The notes under the pieces: model-generated
Told to the model about the DNA's origin: nothing
Databases searched by the model: none
Seen by the model: only the letters and a program-made list of their open reading frames with translations
Translations under genes and position numbers: made by a program
In this document: positions 35,690-43,120 of the stretch, piece after piece
Layout of the letters: the number at the start of each line of letters is the position of its first letter
How positions within the stretch are numbered: position 1 is the stretch's first letter
From: Epilithonimonas sp. JDS
GTDB taxonomy: Bacteria; Bacteroidota; Bacteroidia; Flavobacteriales; Weeksellaceae
Direction of reading: 5' to 3'
Assembly (NCBI RefSeq): GCF_021261315.1
Contig: NZ_JAJSAX010000002.1
Location: 744,001-808,000, forward strand
DNA: 64,000 bases

Positions 35690-36550
35690 TTACAATGAAA
35701 GGATAAAAGAGGAAGCAAGCGATAGGCTAATTCCCAATACTTGCTGTAATTCCAGTCTTTCCTGATAATAAATCCTTGCAAAAATCAATCCGACAATTGG
35801 CTCTAGCAATGCTAAAACTGCAAACATAAAAATGCTGATTTCTGCGATTGCAAAGTTCAAACTCAATGTTCCGATACTGTCAAGAATAATTAAAAAAGTA
35901 ATTTCCCGGAGCGTTTTGGCATTTGCATTTTTGATTTCAAATTGATCTTTTTGAAAAATTGATATTGTGAAACTTACTGCAAAAACGGCTAATTCCAAAA
36001 CAATGCAAAAGAAAAGAATCCCAAATTCTTTGATGTATGGAATGAACAGAAATGCGGTTGACCAAAAAATCCGAGACAAAATCGTAAACCACAATGCTTT
36101 TGATGGCTTTAATTTCTCAAAACCTTTCGAGGAATCAATCAGATAAATTCCGATCGTAATGAGAAGTGCCAAAATGAGTTTTTTACTCGATATCTCTTCA
36201 CGAAAAATAAAAATACTGATGAGAATCCAAATCACTACATTCAACTTGCTGAATCCGATGACTTTGTTTGCACTGCCATATTTCAGAGACGTTACATAGA
36301 AAACCAAACCAAGAGAATTGACTGCACAAAGTCCAAATATCTCCAGAAATTTCATCATGCTAATGTTTGGAAACCTCATAATCCCATAAAAATTACAAAC
36401 TGAAAAAATCACTGAAAAAATAAGAATGCATCCAATACTCCGCATGGCAATCAGCGGATATGTGCCAATAACTTCCCTTGGATTTTTCCAAAGCACGTTG
36501 GTAATTCCGTATGAAAAATGTCCGATGAAAATGATCAGAAAACCTAGCAT
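35690..36550 (-). CDS. EamA/DMT-family transporter
   Basis: A 286-residue membrane protein with ten helices in two EamA halves. The second half ends in the usual pattern (FMFAVLALLEPIVGLIFARIYYQERLELQQVLGISLSLAS). Drug/metabolite transporters of this group export amino acids or small metabolites; the substrate cannot be deduced. Its ATG overlaps the stop codon of the upstream gene by 7 nt (ATGCTAG), which suggests translational coupling with that frameshifted gene. Confidence 0.88.
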   Translation of the reverse strand: MLGFLIIFIGHFSYGITNVLWKNPREVIGTYPLIAMRSIGCILIFSVIFSVCNFYGIMRFPNISMMKFLEIFGLCAVNSLGLVFYVTSLKYGSANKVIGFSKLNVVIWILISIFIFREEISSKKLILALLITIGIYLIDSSKGFEKLKPSKALWFTILSRIFWSTAFLFIPYIKEFGILFFCIVLELAVFAVSFTISIFQKDQFEIKNANAKTLREITFLIILDSIGTLSLNFAIAEISIFMFAVLALLEPIVGLIFARIYYQERLELQQVLGISLSLASSFILSL

Positions 36551-37301
36551 TTCAATCTTTCAAAAATTTGATTCCAACGTTTGAAAGCAGAGATTTCGAT
36601 TTCTTTTTGCAGGTTTTGGAGATAACTTTTTTTATTCACTTCGTCCAGGAAATAGCCTAAAGTAAAATATTGAATCCTGATATATGATGCGATGTCAAAA
36701 GTAAGATGCCTGTCTTTCCAATTGATTTTGAAATCATTAAAATAGTGCGTCGCTTCCCTAATTTTACACAACCCTAGAAGACTCATTATTTTGGTAACCG
36801 AGAAAAGATATTTGTACTTTTCGGGATAATACATTATCCAAATCGAATCGAAATTATCTTCATTATAACTGTCCAATAATTCTTCAGCCTGCTTATATTT
36901 TCCAATGACATTCAGAGCATCTGCAAAATGAACTTTGAAAACAATAGTCTGCAAATGGTCAAAATTTTCTTTGATTGCTAACTGCATTTGTTCTTCAATA
37001 AAATCATTTAGAACGTCAGAATTCTGCGAAAATAAAATGAAAAGCTTTGCAACAGAATATCTGGAAATTGCAAAAATATAATGATTTTCAAACTCCTTTT
37101 TCATCGTTTTAAAAGACTTCTCCAAATCCTTAAAGTCCTTTCTTACATCTGAATCATCTTCCGAAAAGAACCTGCCAAGGATGACAAAACTGTTTGCAAA
37201 AACACCGAAATGTGAAATCTTGAAAGGTTTTCGATTCCTTTCACCGTGGAGATTTCCCGAAAATATAAATCTTCGAATTGTTTTTTGAGTTTGGTTATCA
37301 T
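36544..37301 (-). pseudogene. Frameshifted gene for a helical protein of unknown function
   Basis: Two overlapping reading frames make one gene if a single base is restored near 37255-37262 (TATTTTCGGG on the minus strand). The upstream part starts at ATG 37301 with MITKLKKQFEDLYF. In the other frame coding-like sequence continues SGNLHGERNRKPFKIS, then VFANSFVILGRFFSEDDSDVR, with no stop and no start codon before the first TTG at 37125, and runs to the stop at 36544. The intact product would be about 252 residues, mainly alpha-helical and perhaps TPR-like (KYKQAEELLDSYNED). It overlaps the EamA start. Either a true frameshift mutation, programmed slippage, or a sequencing error in a T run. 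Confidence 0.6.
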
Positions 37302-37343
37302 CAAATCAAAAATAAGAAAAATATTGGGCAAAATTGGGAAAGA

Positions 37344-37371
37344 TTTGAAATGCTGGTTTTTGGTAGTTTTG
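37344..37371 (+). promoter_or_regulatory. Promoter of the beta-repeat/nuclease/hydrolase cassette
   Basis: TTTG (37344-37347), 16 nt, TAGTTTTG (37364-37371), 20 nt before the ATG at 37391. Confidence 0.65.
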
Positions 37372-37390
37372 AATCATTAAAAAAAATAAT

Positions 37391-37741
37391 ATGCCGGAAA
37401 TCAAAGACAAAAAATACGGAAAAACGCTTTTTTACATTGAGGGAAACGAAATTAAAGATAAGAAATTTGGGAAAACTCTATTCTATCTTGACAGTCCGGA
37501 ATTAAGAGAAAAATCCAAATATGGAACCGTGAAATTCTATGTCGATGGGAATGAAATAAAGGAAAAAAGCAAATACGGCACTTTTCGATATTTCGTAGAT
37601 GGCAAGGATGTAAAGGAGAAAACGAAATACGGCGCAGTAAGATTTAAAATAAACAATTCCGACATTACTGGAAAGACTAATTATTTTATAGACGGTGCAT
37701 TGACAAGAGATCAACTGTATGGATTTTTAGCAATTATTTAA
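37391..37741 (+). CDS. Repeat protein with five 17-18-residue beta units (4-fold beta-flower-like)
   Basis: A 116-residue protein built of near-identical units: EIKDKKYGKTLFYIEGN (3-19), EIKDKKFGKTLFYLDSP (20-36), then ELREKSKYGTVKFYVDGN, EIKEKSKYGTFRYFVDGK and DVKEKTKYGAVRFKINNS (37-90), a partial sixth unit, and a short helical end (TRDQLYGFLAII). Alternating Lys/Glu and aromatic residues predict one beta hairpin per unit, closing into a small propeller or flower. It recalls the family called 4-fold beta-flower proteins, though I cannot confirm this. First gene of a cassette; the nuclease-like gene starts 6 nt after its stop. Confidence 0.7.
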   Translation: MPEIKDKKYGKTLFYIEGNEIKDKKFGKTLFYLDSPELREKSKYGTVKFYVDGNEIKEKSKYGTFRYFVDGKDVKEKTKYGAVRFKINNSDITGKTNYFIDGALTRDQLYGFLAII

Positions 37742-37747
37742 TAAAAT

Positions 37748-38326
37748 ATGAATTTTAAAAATATTTTTTCTGAAATAATTAATTCAGAAAACTTCAAAGA
37801 AAAGTTAGAAAAAATCAATCAAAATTATCCAAACCTTAAACAGGAAAATTTCATCAGAAATGTTTTTCTAGAGATAATTAATGAATCTTATTCTAATTCC
37901 GAAAGGAGAGCATTCGCGGAACATCCAAGAGAAAATGGAAGAACGGATTTATCAATTGTAAATATCGCTGATCAATCTATTTTCAAAGTTGAACTGAAAT
38001 TTCAGTTTACAAAAGATGACAATCATTTCCAAAATTACAACAGAGTGGTCGTCAAAGATTTTGAAACAAAAAACAGTGATTTGTTTATCCTGATTGTTTG
38101 TAGTTTCGATGTTGAAAGCAAAAGAGAATTTGATCAAACTTGGGGCATTTCCTCCAACCTACTAAGATTTCATTCCTCTGAAGAAATCTGGAAGCAGAAT
38201 ATAAAAGTCTGCTTTGATGGATTTTTGGAAATATCTAATTTGCAAGAATATGAAATTACAGTTTCCACACCTTATCAGACGAATTATAATTTTTACTTAT
38301 TGGAGAGAAATATTGATATTAATTAA
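37748..38326 (+). CDS. Putative PD-(D/E)XK-fold nuclease
   Basis: A 192-residue protein. A helical N-terminus with Glu42 (FIRNVFLEIINES) is followed by Asp67 in GRTDLSIVN and, after 15 residues, Glu82-x-Lys84 in FKVELKFQF. This Glu...Asp...Glu-x-Lys order with predicted strands is the PD-(D/E)XK signature of restriction-type and repair nucleases. The next strands (DLFILIVCSF) fit the fold. It begins 6 nt after the beta-repeat gene and is followed 16 nt later by a hydrolase gene, so the three form an operon. Target and partner unknown; a defence or toxin role is conjecture. Confidence 0.6.
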   Translation: MNFKNIFSEIINSENFKEKLEKINQNYPNLKQENFIRNVFLEIINESYSNSERRAFAEHPRENGRTDLSIVNIADQSIFKVELKFQFTKDDNHFQNYNRVVVKDFETKNSDLFILIVCSFDVESKREFDQTWGISSNLLRFHSSEEIWKQNIKVCFDGFLEISNLQEYEITVSTPYQTNYNFYLLERNIDIN

Positions 38327-38342
38327 AAATTCTTAAAAAAAT

Positions 38343-38876
38343 ATGAAGACCACATTTCTCTACATCCACGGATTGGGTTCAGACAGGCATTCCAGAAAAT
38401 TCCTCAATGTTAAAGAATATTTCAAAGATGAATTTGCATACGATTTTATAGAATGGAAGAATGAAAGTAATATTTATGAGCTATTGAATAAAGCTGAACT
38501 TAAACTCCAAAACACCAACAAACCCATTCTGTTTGGAGATTCTACAGGTGCCAATTTTGCATATCAACTAAGAGAAAGACTATTGGAACACGGCAAAGAA
38601 TCAATTTTAATTTTGAGCAGTCCACTGCTGGACATTGATGAAAGAATTGCAGATTTCGAATTTCCTAAAGAGATTTTACCTCAGCTGAAACAATATCGAA
38701 ATCCTAAAAACACTATGATAATTGCAACTCAAAGTGATAGCGTTTTGAATCAGAAATGGCTGTTTGAAAAGAATCTCGAAAATGTGCATCTAATCGAAGT
38801 TAATGACAATCATCGTTTAGAAAACTTCAAAGAAAGTCTGGAGGAAATTAGAAATTACATTAAAGAAAATCGATAA
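38343..38876 (+). CDS. YqiA/UPF0227-like alpha/beta hydrolase
   Basis: A 177-residue small alpha/beta hydrolase. YIHGLGSDRHSRKF forms the oxyanion-hole start, GDSTGANFAYQ the nucleophile elbow (Ser in G-D-S-T-G), and NDNHRLENF carries the catalytic His; an Asp in TQSDSVLNQKW completes the triad. YqiA-type enzymes are esterases of uncertain substrate. The nucleophile loop GDSTG differs from the GSSLGG of E. coli YqiA. Third gene of a cassette with the beta-repeat and nuclease-like genes. It converges with the trmH-like gene, 9 bp apart. Confidence 0.78.
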   Translation: MKTTFLYIHGLGSDRHSRKFLNVKEYFKDEFAYDFIEWKNESNIYELLNKAELKLQNTNKPILFGDSTGANFAYQLRERLLEHGKESILILSSPLLDIDERIADFEFPKEILPQLKQYRNPKNTMIIATQSDSVLNQKWLFEKNLENVHLIEVNDNHRLENFKESLEEIRNYIKENR

Positions 38877-38885
38877 AATTTTTAT

Positions 38886-39548
38886 CTAGAAAAAATTTTC
38901 GCTCTGATACCTCTCCAAAATCTCCTTCCCACTTTTAATAGAATTGACAGCCCAGCGGATTTTTAGTTGAAGCAATTTTTCTTCAGACAATTTATAATCA
39001 ATGTCGGATTTCAGGAGTTTCTGTTTGAGTTCGTACATACAGATTGCGGCGGCGACAGAGACGTTGAAGCTCTTTGTAAAACCAAACATCGGGATTGCTA
39101 AAGTTTCATCGGCAAAATCCAACAACTCATCTGTAGTTCCCTCCCACTCGGTTCCGAAGACCAAAGCAATTGGTTCTTCAACTTTATAATCCGGGAGCAT
39201 TTTTGCATTGTTCTCTGCAGAAACGGCGACGATTTTGTAACCTCGATTCTTGATGTTTTTCAGCGATTCTATCGTTCTCGGCATTTTTTCAACTTCAACC
39301 CAAGTGTCTGCACCTTTTGTGACTTTCAGATTTGGATCGAAGAAGTTATCTTTTTCCATTGCCACAACTTTGTGAAAGCCACAAGCTTCTACGCTTCTTA
39401 CAATTGCAGCAGCGTTTCGGAACTGGTAGATATCTTCCATTACCGGCAACACAAAGTCGGAACTTTCCTGAGCATAATGTTCGATTTTTGAACGGCGTTC
39501 TTCGGTCAGGAATTGCTTTAGATATTCGTAGGTAGAATTTGGGTTCAA
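38886..39548 (-). CDS. TrmH-family RNA 2'-O-methyltransferase
   Basis: A 220-residue SPOUT enzyme, probably a tRNA (guanosine-2'-O-) methyltransferase acting at G18. It carries motif 1 (FRNAAAIVRSVEACGF), motif 2 (LVFGTEWEGTTDELLDFAD) and motif 3 (IPMFGFTKSFNVSVAAAICMYELK), where the last two build the knot. The only usable start is TTG at 39546-39548, which lies inside a 7-nt-period tract (39543-39577); no ATG is in frame upstream. The tract may have replaced the native start. E. coli TrmH is 229 residues, so the N-terminus is nearly complete. Confidence 0.9.
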   Translation of the reverse strand: MNPNSTYEYLKQFLTEERRSKIEHYAQESSDFVLPVMEDIYQFRNAAAIVRSVEACGFHKVVAMEKDNFFDPNLKVTKGADTWVEVEKMPRTIESLKNIKNRGYKIVAVSAENNAKMLPDYKVEEPIALVFGTEWEGTTDELLDFADETLAIPMFGFTKSFNVSVAAAICMYELKQKLLKSDIDYKLSEEKLLQLKIRWAVNSIKSGKEILERYQSENFF

Positions 39549-39577
39549 GGTTTTGGATTTAAAGTTCTGAGTTGAGG
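39543..39577. repeat. 7-nt-period tract, 5 units, covering the start of the trmH-like gene
   Basis: GTTCAAG, GTTTTGG, ATTTAAA, GTTCTGA, GTTGAGG in phase. The TTG start codon (minus strand) falls in the first unit. Confidence 0.65.
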
Positions 39578-39698
39578 GCGTAAATTTCGGGAATTTTCTT
39601 TGTTAATCAAAACCAGAAAACATGAGGAACATTCAAGGTTTTGTGTTGATTGTTTTGAAATCTTGATTTGGACGACAAATGTTGAACTAATCTGCAAC

Positions 39699-39810
39699 AC
39701 CCTAGCCCCGATGGGAACGGCATCCTTTTTTGGCTTTATCGAGATCGTCGTTGGTATGCTAACATTTCTGAAAGCCAAAAAAGATATAGTGGACAGCGGG
39801 ATTAAGCTCC
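39699..39810. repeat. Dispersed intergenic repeat family B, copy B4 (reverse orientation)
   Basis: Starts ACCCTAGCCCCGAT and ends AGCGGGATTAAGCTCC. Inside is a perfect hairpin, TTTTTTGGCTTT with AAAGCCAAAAAA. The upstream flank CTTGATTTGGACGACAAA also matches the flank of copy B3 (61405-61421). It fills the gap between the trmH-like gene and yidC; ORFs across it are not credible. Confidence 0.85.
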
Positions 39811-39870
39811 TAAAAAATTTCACGATTGTAAAATGCAACTTTCAATATCTCAGTTTATTTCATAAAAAAA

Positions 39871-39888
39871 GCGGTAAAAAATTACCGC
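39871..39888 (-). terminator. Terminator of yidC
   Basis: A 7-bp stem, GCGGTAA with TTACCGC; on the minus strand it is followed by seven T residues. Confidence 0.85.
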
Positions 39889-39896
39889 CTCTCTAT

Positions 39897-41675
39897 TTAT
39901 TTCTTTTTGTTCTGTTGTTGTGCCTGCTGCTGTTGCGCCTGCTCCATCATCTCTCTCATTCGCTTCTGGAACTTACCTTCTTTTTTCGGTTCCTTCTGTT
40001 TGTTTGCCTGGATCTGTGCGTGGATCTTTTTCTCATCGAGTATGAAATATTTGATGACCAGGATTATCACAATGTTGATCGCATTCGAAACGAAGTAATA
40101 CCAAGATAGACCGGATGCTGAACTGTTTAAGAAGAACAGGAATGTGATCGGGAAGATGTACATCAACACTTTCATATTCGGCATTCCTTCCTGTTGTGGC
40201 TGTTGGATGTTTCCGGAAGTCATCATGGTGTAGATCAAGATCACCACTGTACAAGCTAAAGCGAAAATACTCAAATGTTCGCCTAATAACGGCACTTTGA
40301 AACCAAATTTGATCACATCATCATAAGCTGTCAAATCCGGTGCAAACCAGAAGCTTTTGCCTCGAAGGTCGATCATATTCGGGAAGAATCGGAAGAGTGC
40401 GTAGAACAAAGGAATCTGAACCAATGCCGGCAAACAACCCGCCATTTGATTCACGCCGGCTTTCCTGTAGACAGCCATCGTTTCCTGCTGTTTTTTCATT
40501 GGATCTGCATCCTTGTATTTTGCATTTACTTCGTCAATTTCCGGACGGATGACCTTCATCATTGCACTTAACTTGTGCTGTTTGAACATTACCGGAGACA
40601 AAATTAATTTGATGATAATCGTCATCAGGAAAATAACCCAACCAGCTGCAATGCCCCAAGATGAGATCAAATTGTACATCGGGATGAACGCATACCTGTT
40701 CAATGATCCGATGAATGACCAGCCTAACGGCAGAATCTCGTCGAAGTTTTTGTCGTAAGATTTAAGAAGATCGATATCCAAAGGCATAAAATACCAAGTG
40801 AAATCCTGATTCAGCTCATTTCCTGCCAAAGTCACCTGACCGTTGTAATTGAATTTCTTCAGGAATTCGCCTTCTTCAATGACTTCCTGATTTCCTTTTG
40901 ATTTCGTGAATCCGTTTTTAGCTTCGATCACGGCGGAGAAAAACTGCTGTTTCACCCCGATCCAGTTTAGGGTTTCATCCGGCTCATCCATATCTGTACG
41001 AGCGTCGTAATCGTAGTCTTTATAATTGTTGAAAGCGTAAGAAAACTCGGTGTGAGTCTCTTCCTGCGATCTTCCTTTTTCTGCACCTTTTACGGTGTAA
41101 TCCCAGATAAATTCAGCTTTGCCATCGTTTACCAATGTTGCCAGACCTTGTGTTTTCACCTGAAAATCAACGGTATATTTAGCCTTAAGTGTATAAACAA
41201 ACTGAATGACAGCAGTTCCGATTTTTGAACTTAAGGTTACAGAATTCCCGGCAACAGTCGGTGCAAAAACAAGATCTTTTGTATTGAAGACTTTTCCTGT
41301 TTTATCTTTGAACTGGAAACCATAGCTCGCATTGTTGTTGCTGAAAAGATAAAGAGGTTTTCCTCCGAAAGCTTCATATTTATTCAGTTTCACAGAACTC
41401 AACTGTCCGCCAACACTGGAGAATTCAAGAGCTAACTCGTCATTCTGAAGATTGACTTTCTGAACGGAAGCCGGCGTAACTGTCGCTGCATTCAGGTTGG
41501 TAGCAATTGGTTTTGCTTTGGTGGTTTGCTCAGTTTTTTTGGCATCGATAGCCAATTGTTCCTGTTGGGCTTTTGCGTTTCGGTTTTGGAAATAAAACAT
41601 AAAACCGATAAGAATCATAGAAAAAATACCGAAACTTATCAGCTGGCTTTTATCTAATCCGTTGTTTTGCTGCAT
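39897..41675 (-). CDS. yidC: Membrane protein insertase YidC
   Basis: A 592-residue insertase that places proteins in the inner membrane alone or with SecYEG. Order: N-terminal helix (about 10-27, LISFGIFSMILIGFMFYFQN), a long periplasmic beta domain (about 60-340), then the conserved five-helix insertase core (WVIFLMTIIIKLILSPVMFKQ with the inner Lys/Arg groove; GCLPALVQIPLFYALFRFF) and a basic Gln-rich tail (AQQQQAQQQNKKK). Typical of Bacteroidota YidC in length. In related genomes it usually follows pyrG directly; here an hxlR/SDR module lies between. Upstream sequence holds a short heptamer-like run. Confidence 0.97.
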   Translation of the reverse strand: MQQNNGLDKSQLISFGIFSMILIGFMFYFQNRNAKAQQEQLAIDAKKTEQTTKAKPIATNLNAATVTPASVQKVNLQNDELALEFSSVGGQLSSVKLNKYEAFGGKPLYLFSNNNASYGFQFKDKTGKVFNTKDLVFAPTVAGNSVTLSSKIGTAVIQFVYTLKAKYTVDFQVKTQGLATLVNDGKAEFIWDYTVKGAEKGRSQEETHTEFSYAFNNYKDYDYDARTDMDEPDETLNWIGVKQQFFSAVIEAKNGFTKSKGNQEVIEEGEFLKKFNYNGQVTLAGNELNQDFTWYFMPLDIDLLKSYDKNFDEILPLGWSFIGSLNRYAFIPMYNLISSWGIAAGWVIFLMTIIIKLILSPVMFKQHKLSAMMKVIRPEIDEVNAKYKDADPMKKQQETMAVYRKAGVNQMAGCLPALVQIPLFYALFRFFPNMIDLRGKSFWFAPDLTAYDDVIKFGFKVPLLGEHLSIFALACTVVILIYTMMTSGNIQQPQQEGMPNMKVLMYIFPITFLFFLNSSASGLSWYYFVSNAINIVIILVIKYFILDEKKIHAQIQANKQKEPKKEGKFQKRMREMMEQAQQQQAQQQNKKK

Positions 41676-41849
41676 TATAGAATTTAGTTTAAAGTTTAAG
41701 ATTCTTTATTTGAAAGTCTTCGAGAGCCTCAGACTGACAGTTCAAAAATCTACATCATTTTGGTCTGCAAAAATAGGATTTATTTTTCAGATTCTGTTAT
41801 AAAGACGATTAAGGAAAGAAATTACTTTTTCATAAAATAAATCCTTCAA

Positions 41850-42200
41850 TTATTTGCCAATAATGACTTTTCTGTGTTCCGCTCCCCATTCGGAAAGACT
41901 GTTGATGATGCTTTTTAATTTCAGTCCATAATCGGTGAGCTGATACTGGACGGAAATCGGTTTTGTATCCAAAACTGTCCTTTCCAAAAGTTTGTTCATT
42001 TCCAGATCTTTCAATTCTTTGCTCAGCATTCTGTTTGAGATACCTTCTACATCATTCAGAATGTCAGAAAATCTTCTTTTGTTGTAGAAGCAGATGGAGG
42101 AAATGATGGAGATTTTCCATTTTCCGCTGAGGACGTCCATAGCGTCGTGGACTGCCATAATCTCTTTTTTGTGTTCGTTTTTAAAATCTGTGCAGGTCAT
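41850..42200 (-). CDS. HxlR-family winged-helix regulator
   Basis: A 116-residue regulator of the HxlR/MarR-like group. The motif DVLSGKWKISIISSICF and the wing SNRMLSKELKDLEMNKLLERTV are characteristic. It has two cysteines (Cys3 and one in SSICFYN) that could serve redox sensing, as in HypR and QorR of this family; that is inference. It faces an SDR gene, with six GTTAC pentamers and both promoters in the 103-bp gap. The probable role is to repress itself and the SDR gene. Confidence 0.92.
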   Translation of the reverse strand: MTCTDFKNEHKKEIMAVHDAMDVLSGKWKISIISSICFYNKRRFSDILNDVEGISNRMLSKELKDLEMNKLLERTVLDTKPISVQYQLTDYGLKLKSIINSLSEWGAEHRKVIIGK

Positions 42201-42202
42201 AA

Positions 42203-42250
42203 GTTACTTTGTTACTCAAATGTTACTGTTACTTTTAGTTACAAAGTTAC
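42203..42250. promoter_or_regulatory. Six GTTAC pentamers, putative HxlR operator array
   Basis: GTTAC occurs at 42203, 42211, 42222, 42228, 42238 and 42246, all on one strand, with spacings 8, 11, 6, 10 and 8 nt. The array covers the hxlR start side and its promoter. Confidence 0.75.
42242..42249 (-). promoter_or_regulatory. -7 box of hxlR (TAACTTTG)
   Basis: A full match to TAnnTTTG on the minus strand; it overlaps the last two GTTAC units, so a bound regulator would block it. Confidence 0.6.
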
Positions 42251-42270
42251 GAAAAGATATTTTGTTGATG

Positions 42271-42278
42271 TAAATTTG
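42271..42278 (+). promoter_or_regulatory. -7 box of the SDR gene (TAAATTTG)
   Basis: A full match to TAnnTTTG, 25 nt before the ATG; the GTTAC array covers the region that would hold its -33 element. Confidence 0.7.
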
Positions 42279-42303
42279 CATCACAATATTAAAATATATC
42301 AAA

Positions 42304-43047
42304 ATGAATTTCACGAATAAAAACGTTATCATCACCGGTGGAACTACCGGAATCGGATTTGCAACCGCACAGGCATTCATCGATGCTGGAGCCAATGTAT
42401 GGATCACCGGAAGAAATGAAGAAAATCTTCAAAATGCAGCTTCAAGAATCAACAGTTCCAATTTGAAAACAGTGGTTTCTGACACTTCAAATCTGGAAGG
42501 TATTTCAGCTTTGGAAAAAGCCATTGCAGAAAGCGGAAACAAAATAGATGTTCTTTACCTCAATGCGGGAATCGCCGTCTTCAGCTCTATCCAAGACTCG
42601 ACAGAAGCTGACTTTGATGCGCAGTTCAATACCAATGTTAAAGGACCTTATTTCACTTTACAAAAATTATTGCCTTATCTGAAAGACGGCGCTTCAGTTA
42701 TCTTCACATCATCTACAGTTGCGACGGCCGCGAATTTGGGATCAAGCATTTATTCCTCCACAAAGGGCGCATTGAACAAAATCGCTCAGATCGCAGCAAA
42801 CGAACTGGCTGACAGAAAAATCAGAGTGAACATCGTAAGTCCTGGCGCCGTGAAAACAGAAGGATTGGAGAAAGTAACAACCAGTGAAATCAGGGATCAT
42901 TTCCCTTCAATAATAGCTTTGAACAGATTAGGCGATCCTAGCGAAATTGCAAAAACAGTCTTGTTTTTAGCGTCTGATGATGCCAGCTACATCAGCGGAA
43001 CGGAATTGTTGGTTGACGGTGGTTACACAACATTTGCAAGGAAATAA
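42304..43047 (+). CDS. Short-chain dehydrogenase/reductase
   Basis: A 247-residue SDR of the classical type. It shows the coenzyme motif GGTTGIGFATAQ at about 12-23, NAGIAVF, Ser in IFTSSTVAT, Tyr/Lys in SIYSSTKGALN and the late GTELLVDGGYT motif. It is probably NADP-dependent. Divergent from hxlR and most likely controlled by it through the GTTAC array. The substrate is unknown; HxlR-controlled SDRs often act on aldehydes or quinones (inference). It has a strong terminator shared with pyrG. Confidence 0.92.
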   Translation: MNFTNKNVIITGGTTGIGFATAQAFIDAGANVWITGRNEENLQNAASRINSSNLKTVVSDTSNLEGISALEKAIAESGNKIDVLYLNAGIAVFSSIQDSTEADFDAQFNTNVKGPYFTLQKLLPYLKDGASVIFTSSTVATAANLGSSIYSSTKGALNKIAQIAANELADRKIRVNIVSPGAVKTEGLEKVTTSEIRDHFPSIIALNRLGDPSEIAKTVLFLASDDASYISGTELLVDGGYTTFARK

Positions 43048-43068
43048 TTAATCAACATTATTAATAAA

Positions 43069-43104
43069 AAAACCAGCTGCGAAAACTAATTCGCAGCTGG
43101 TTTT
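43069..43104. terminator. Bidirectional terminator between the SDR gene and pyrG
   Basis: A perfect 15-bp stem (43069-43083 with 43090-43104) around a six-base loop, with A and T runs at either side. Confidence 0.92.
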
Positions 43105-43120
43105 ATATTTAAGCTAAATC

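Noticed and set aside
37143-37331. A separate 62-codon gene on the minus strand
   Set aside because: Its second half is better explained as the out-of-frame reading of the frameshifted gene at 36544-37301; the alternative frame is more protein-like.
39600-40109. A 169-codon ORF on the plus strand from repeat B4 into the 3' end of yidC
   Set aside because: Half is repeat DNA and half is antisense to the Lys/Gln-rich tail of yidC, which gives a Leu/Cys-rich artefact.
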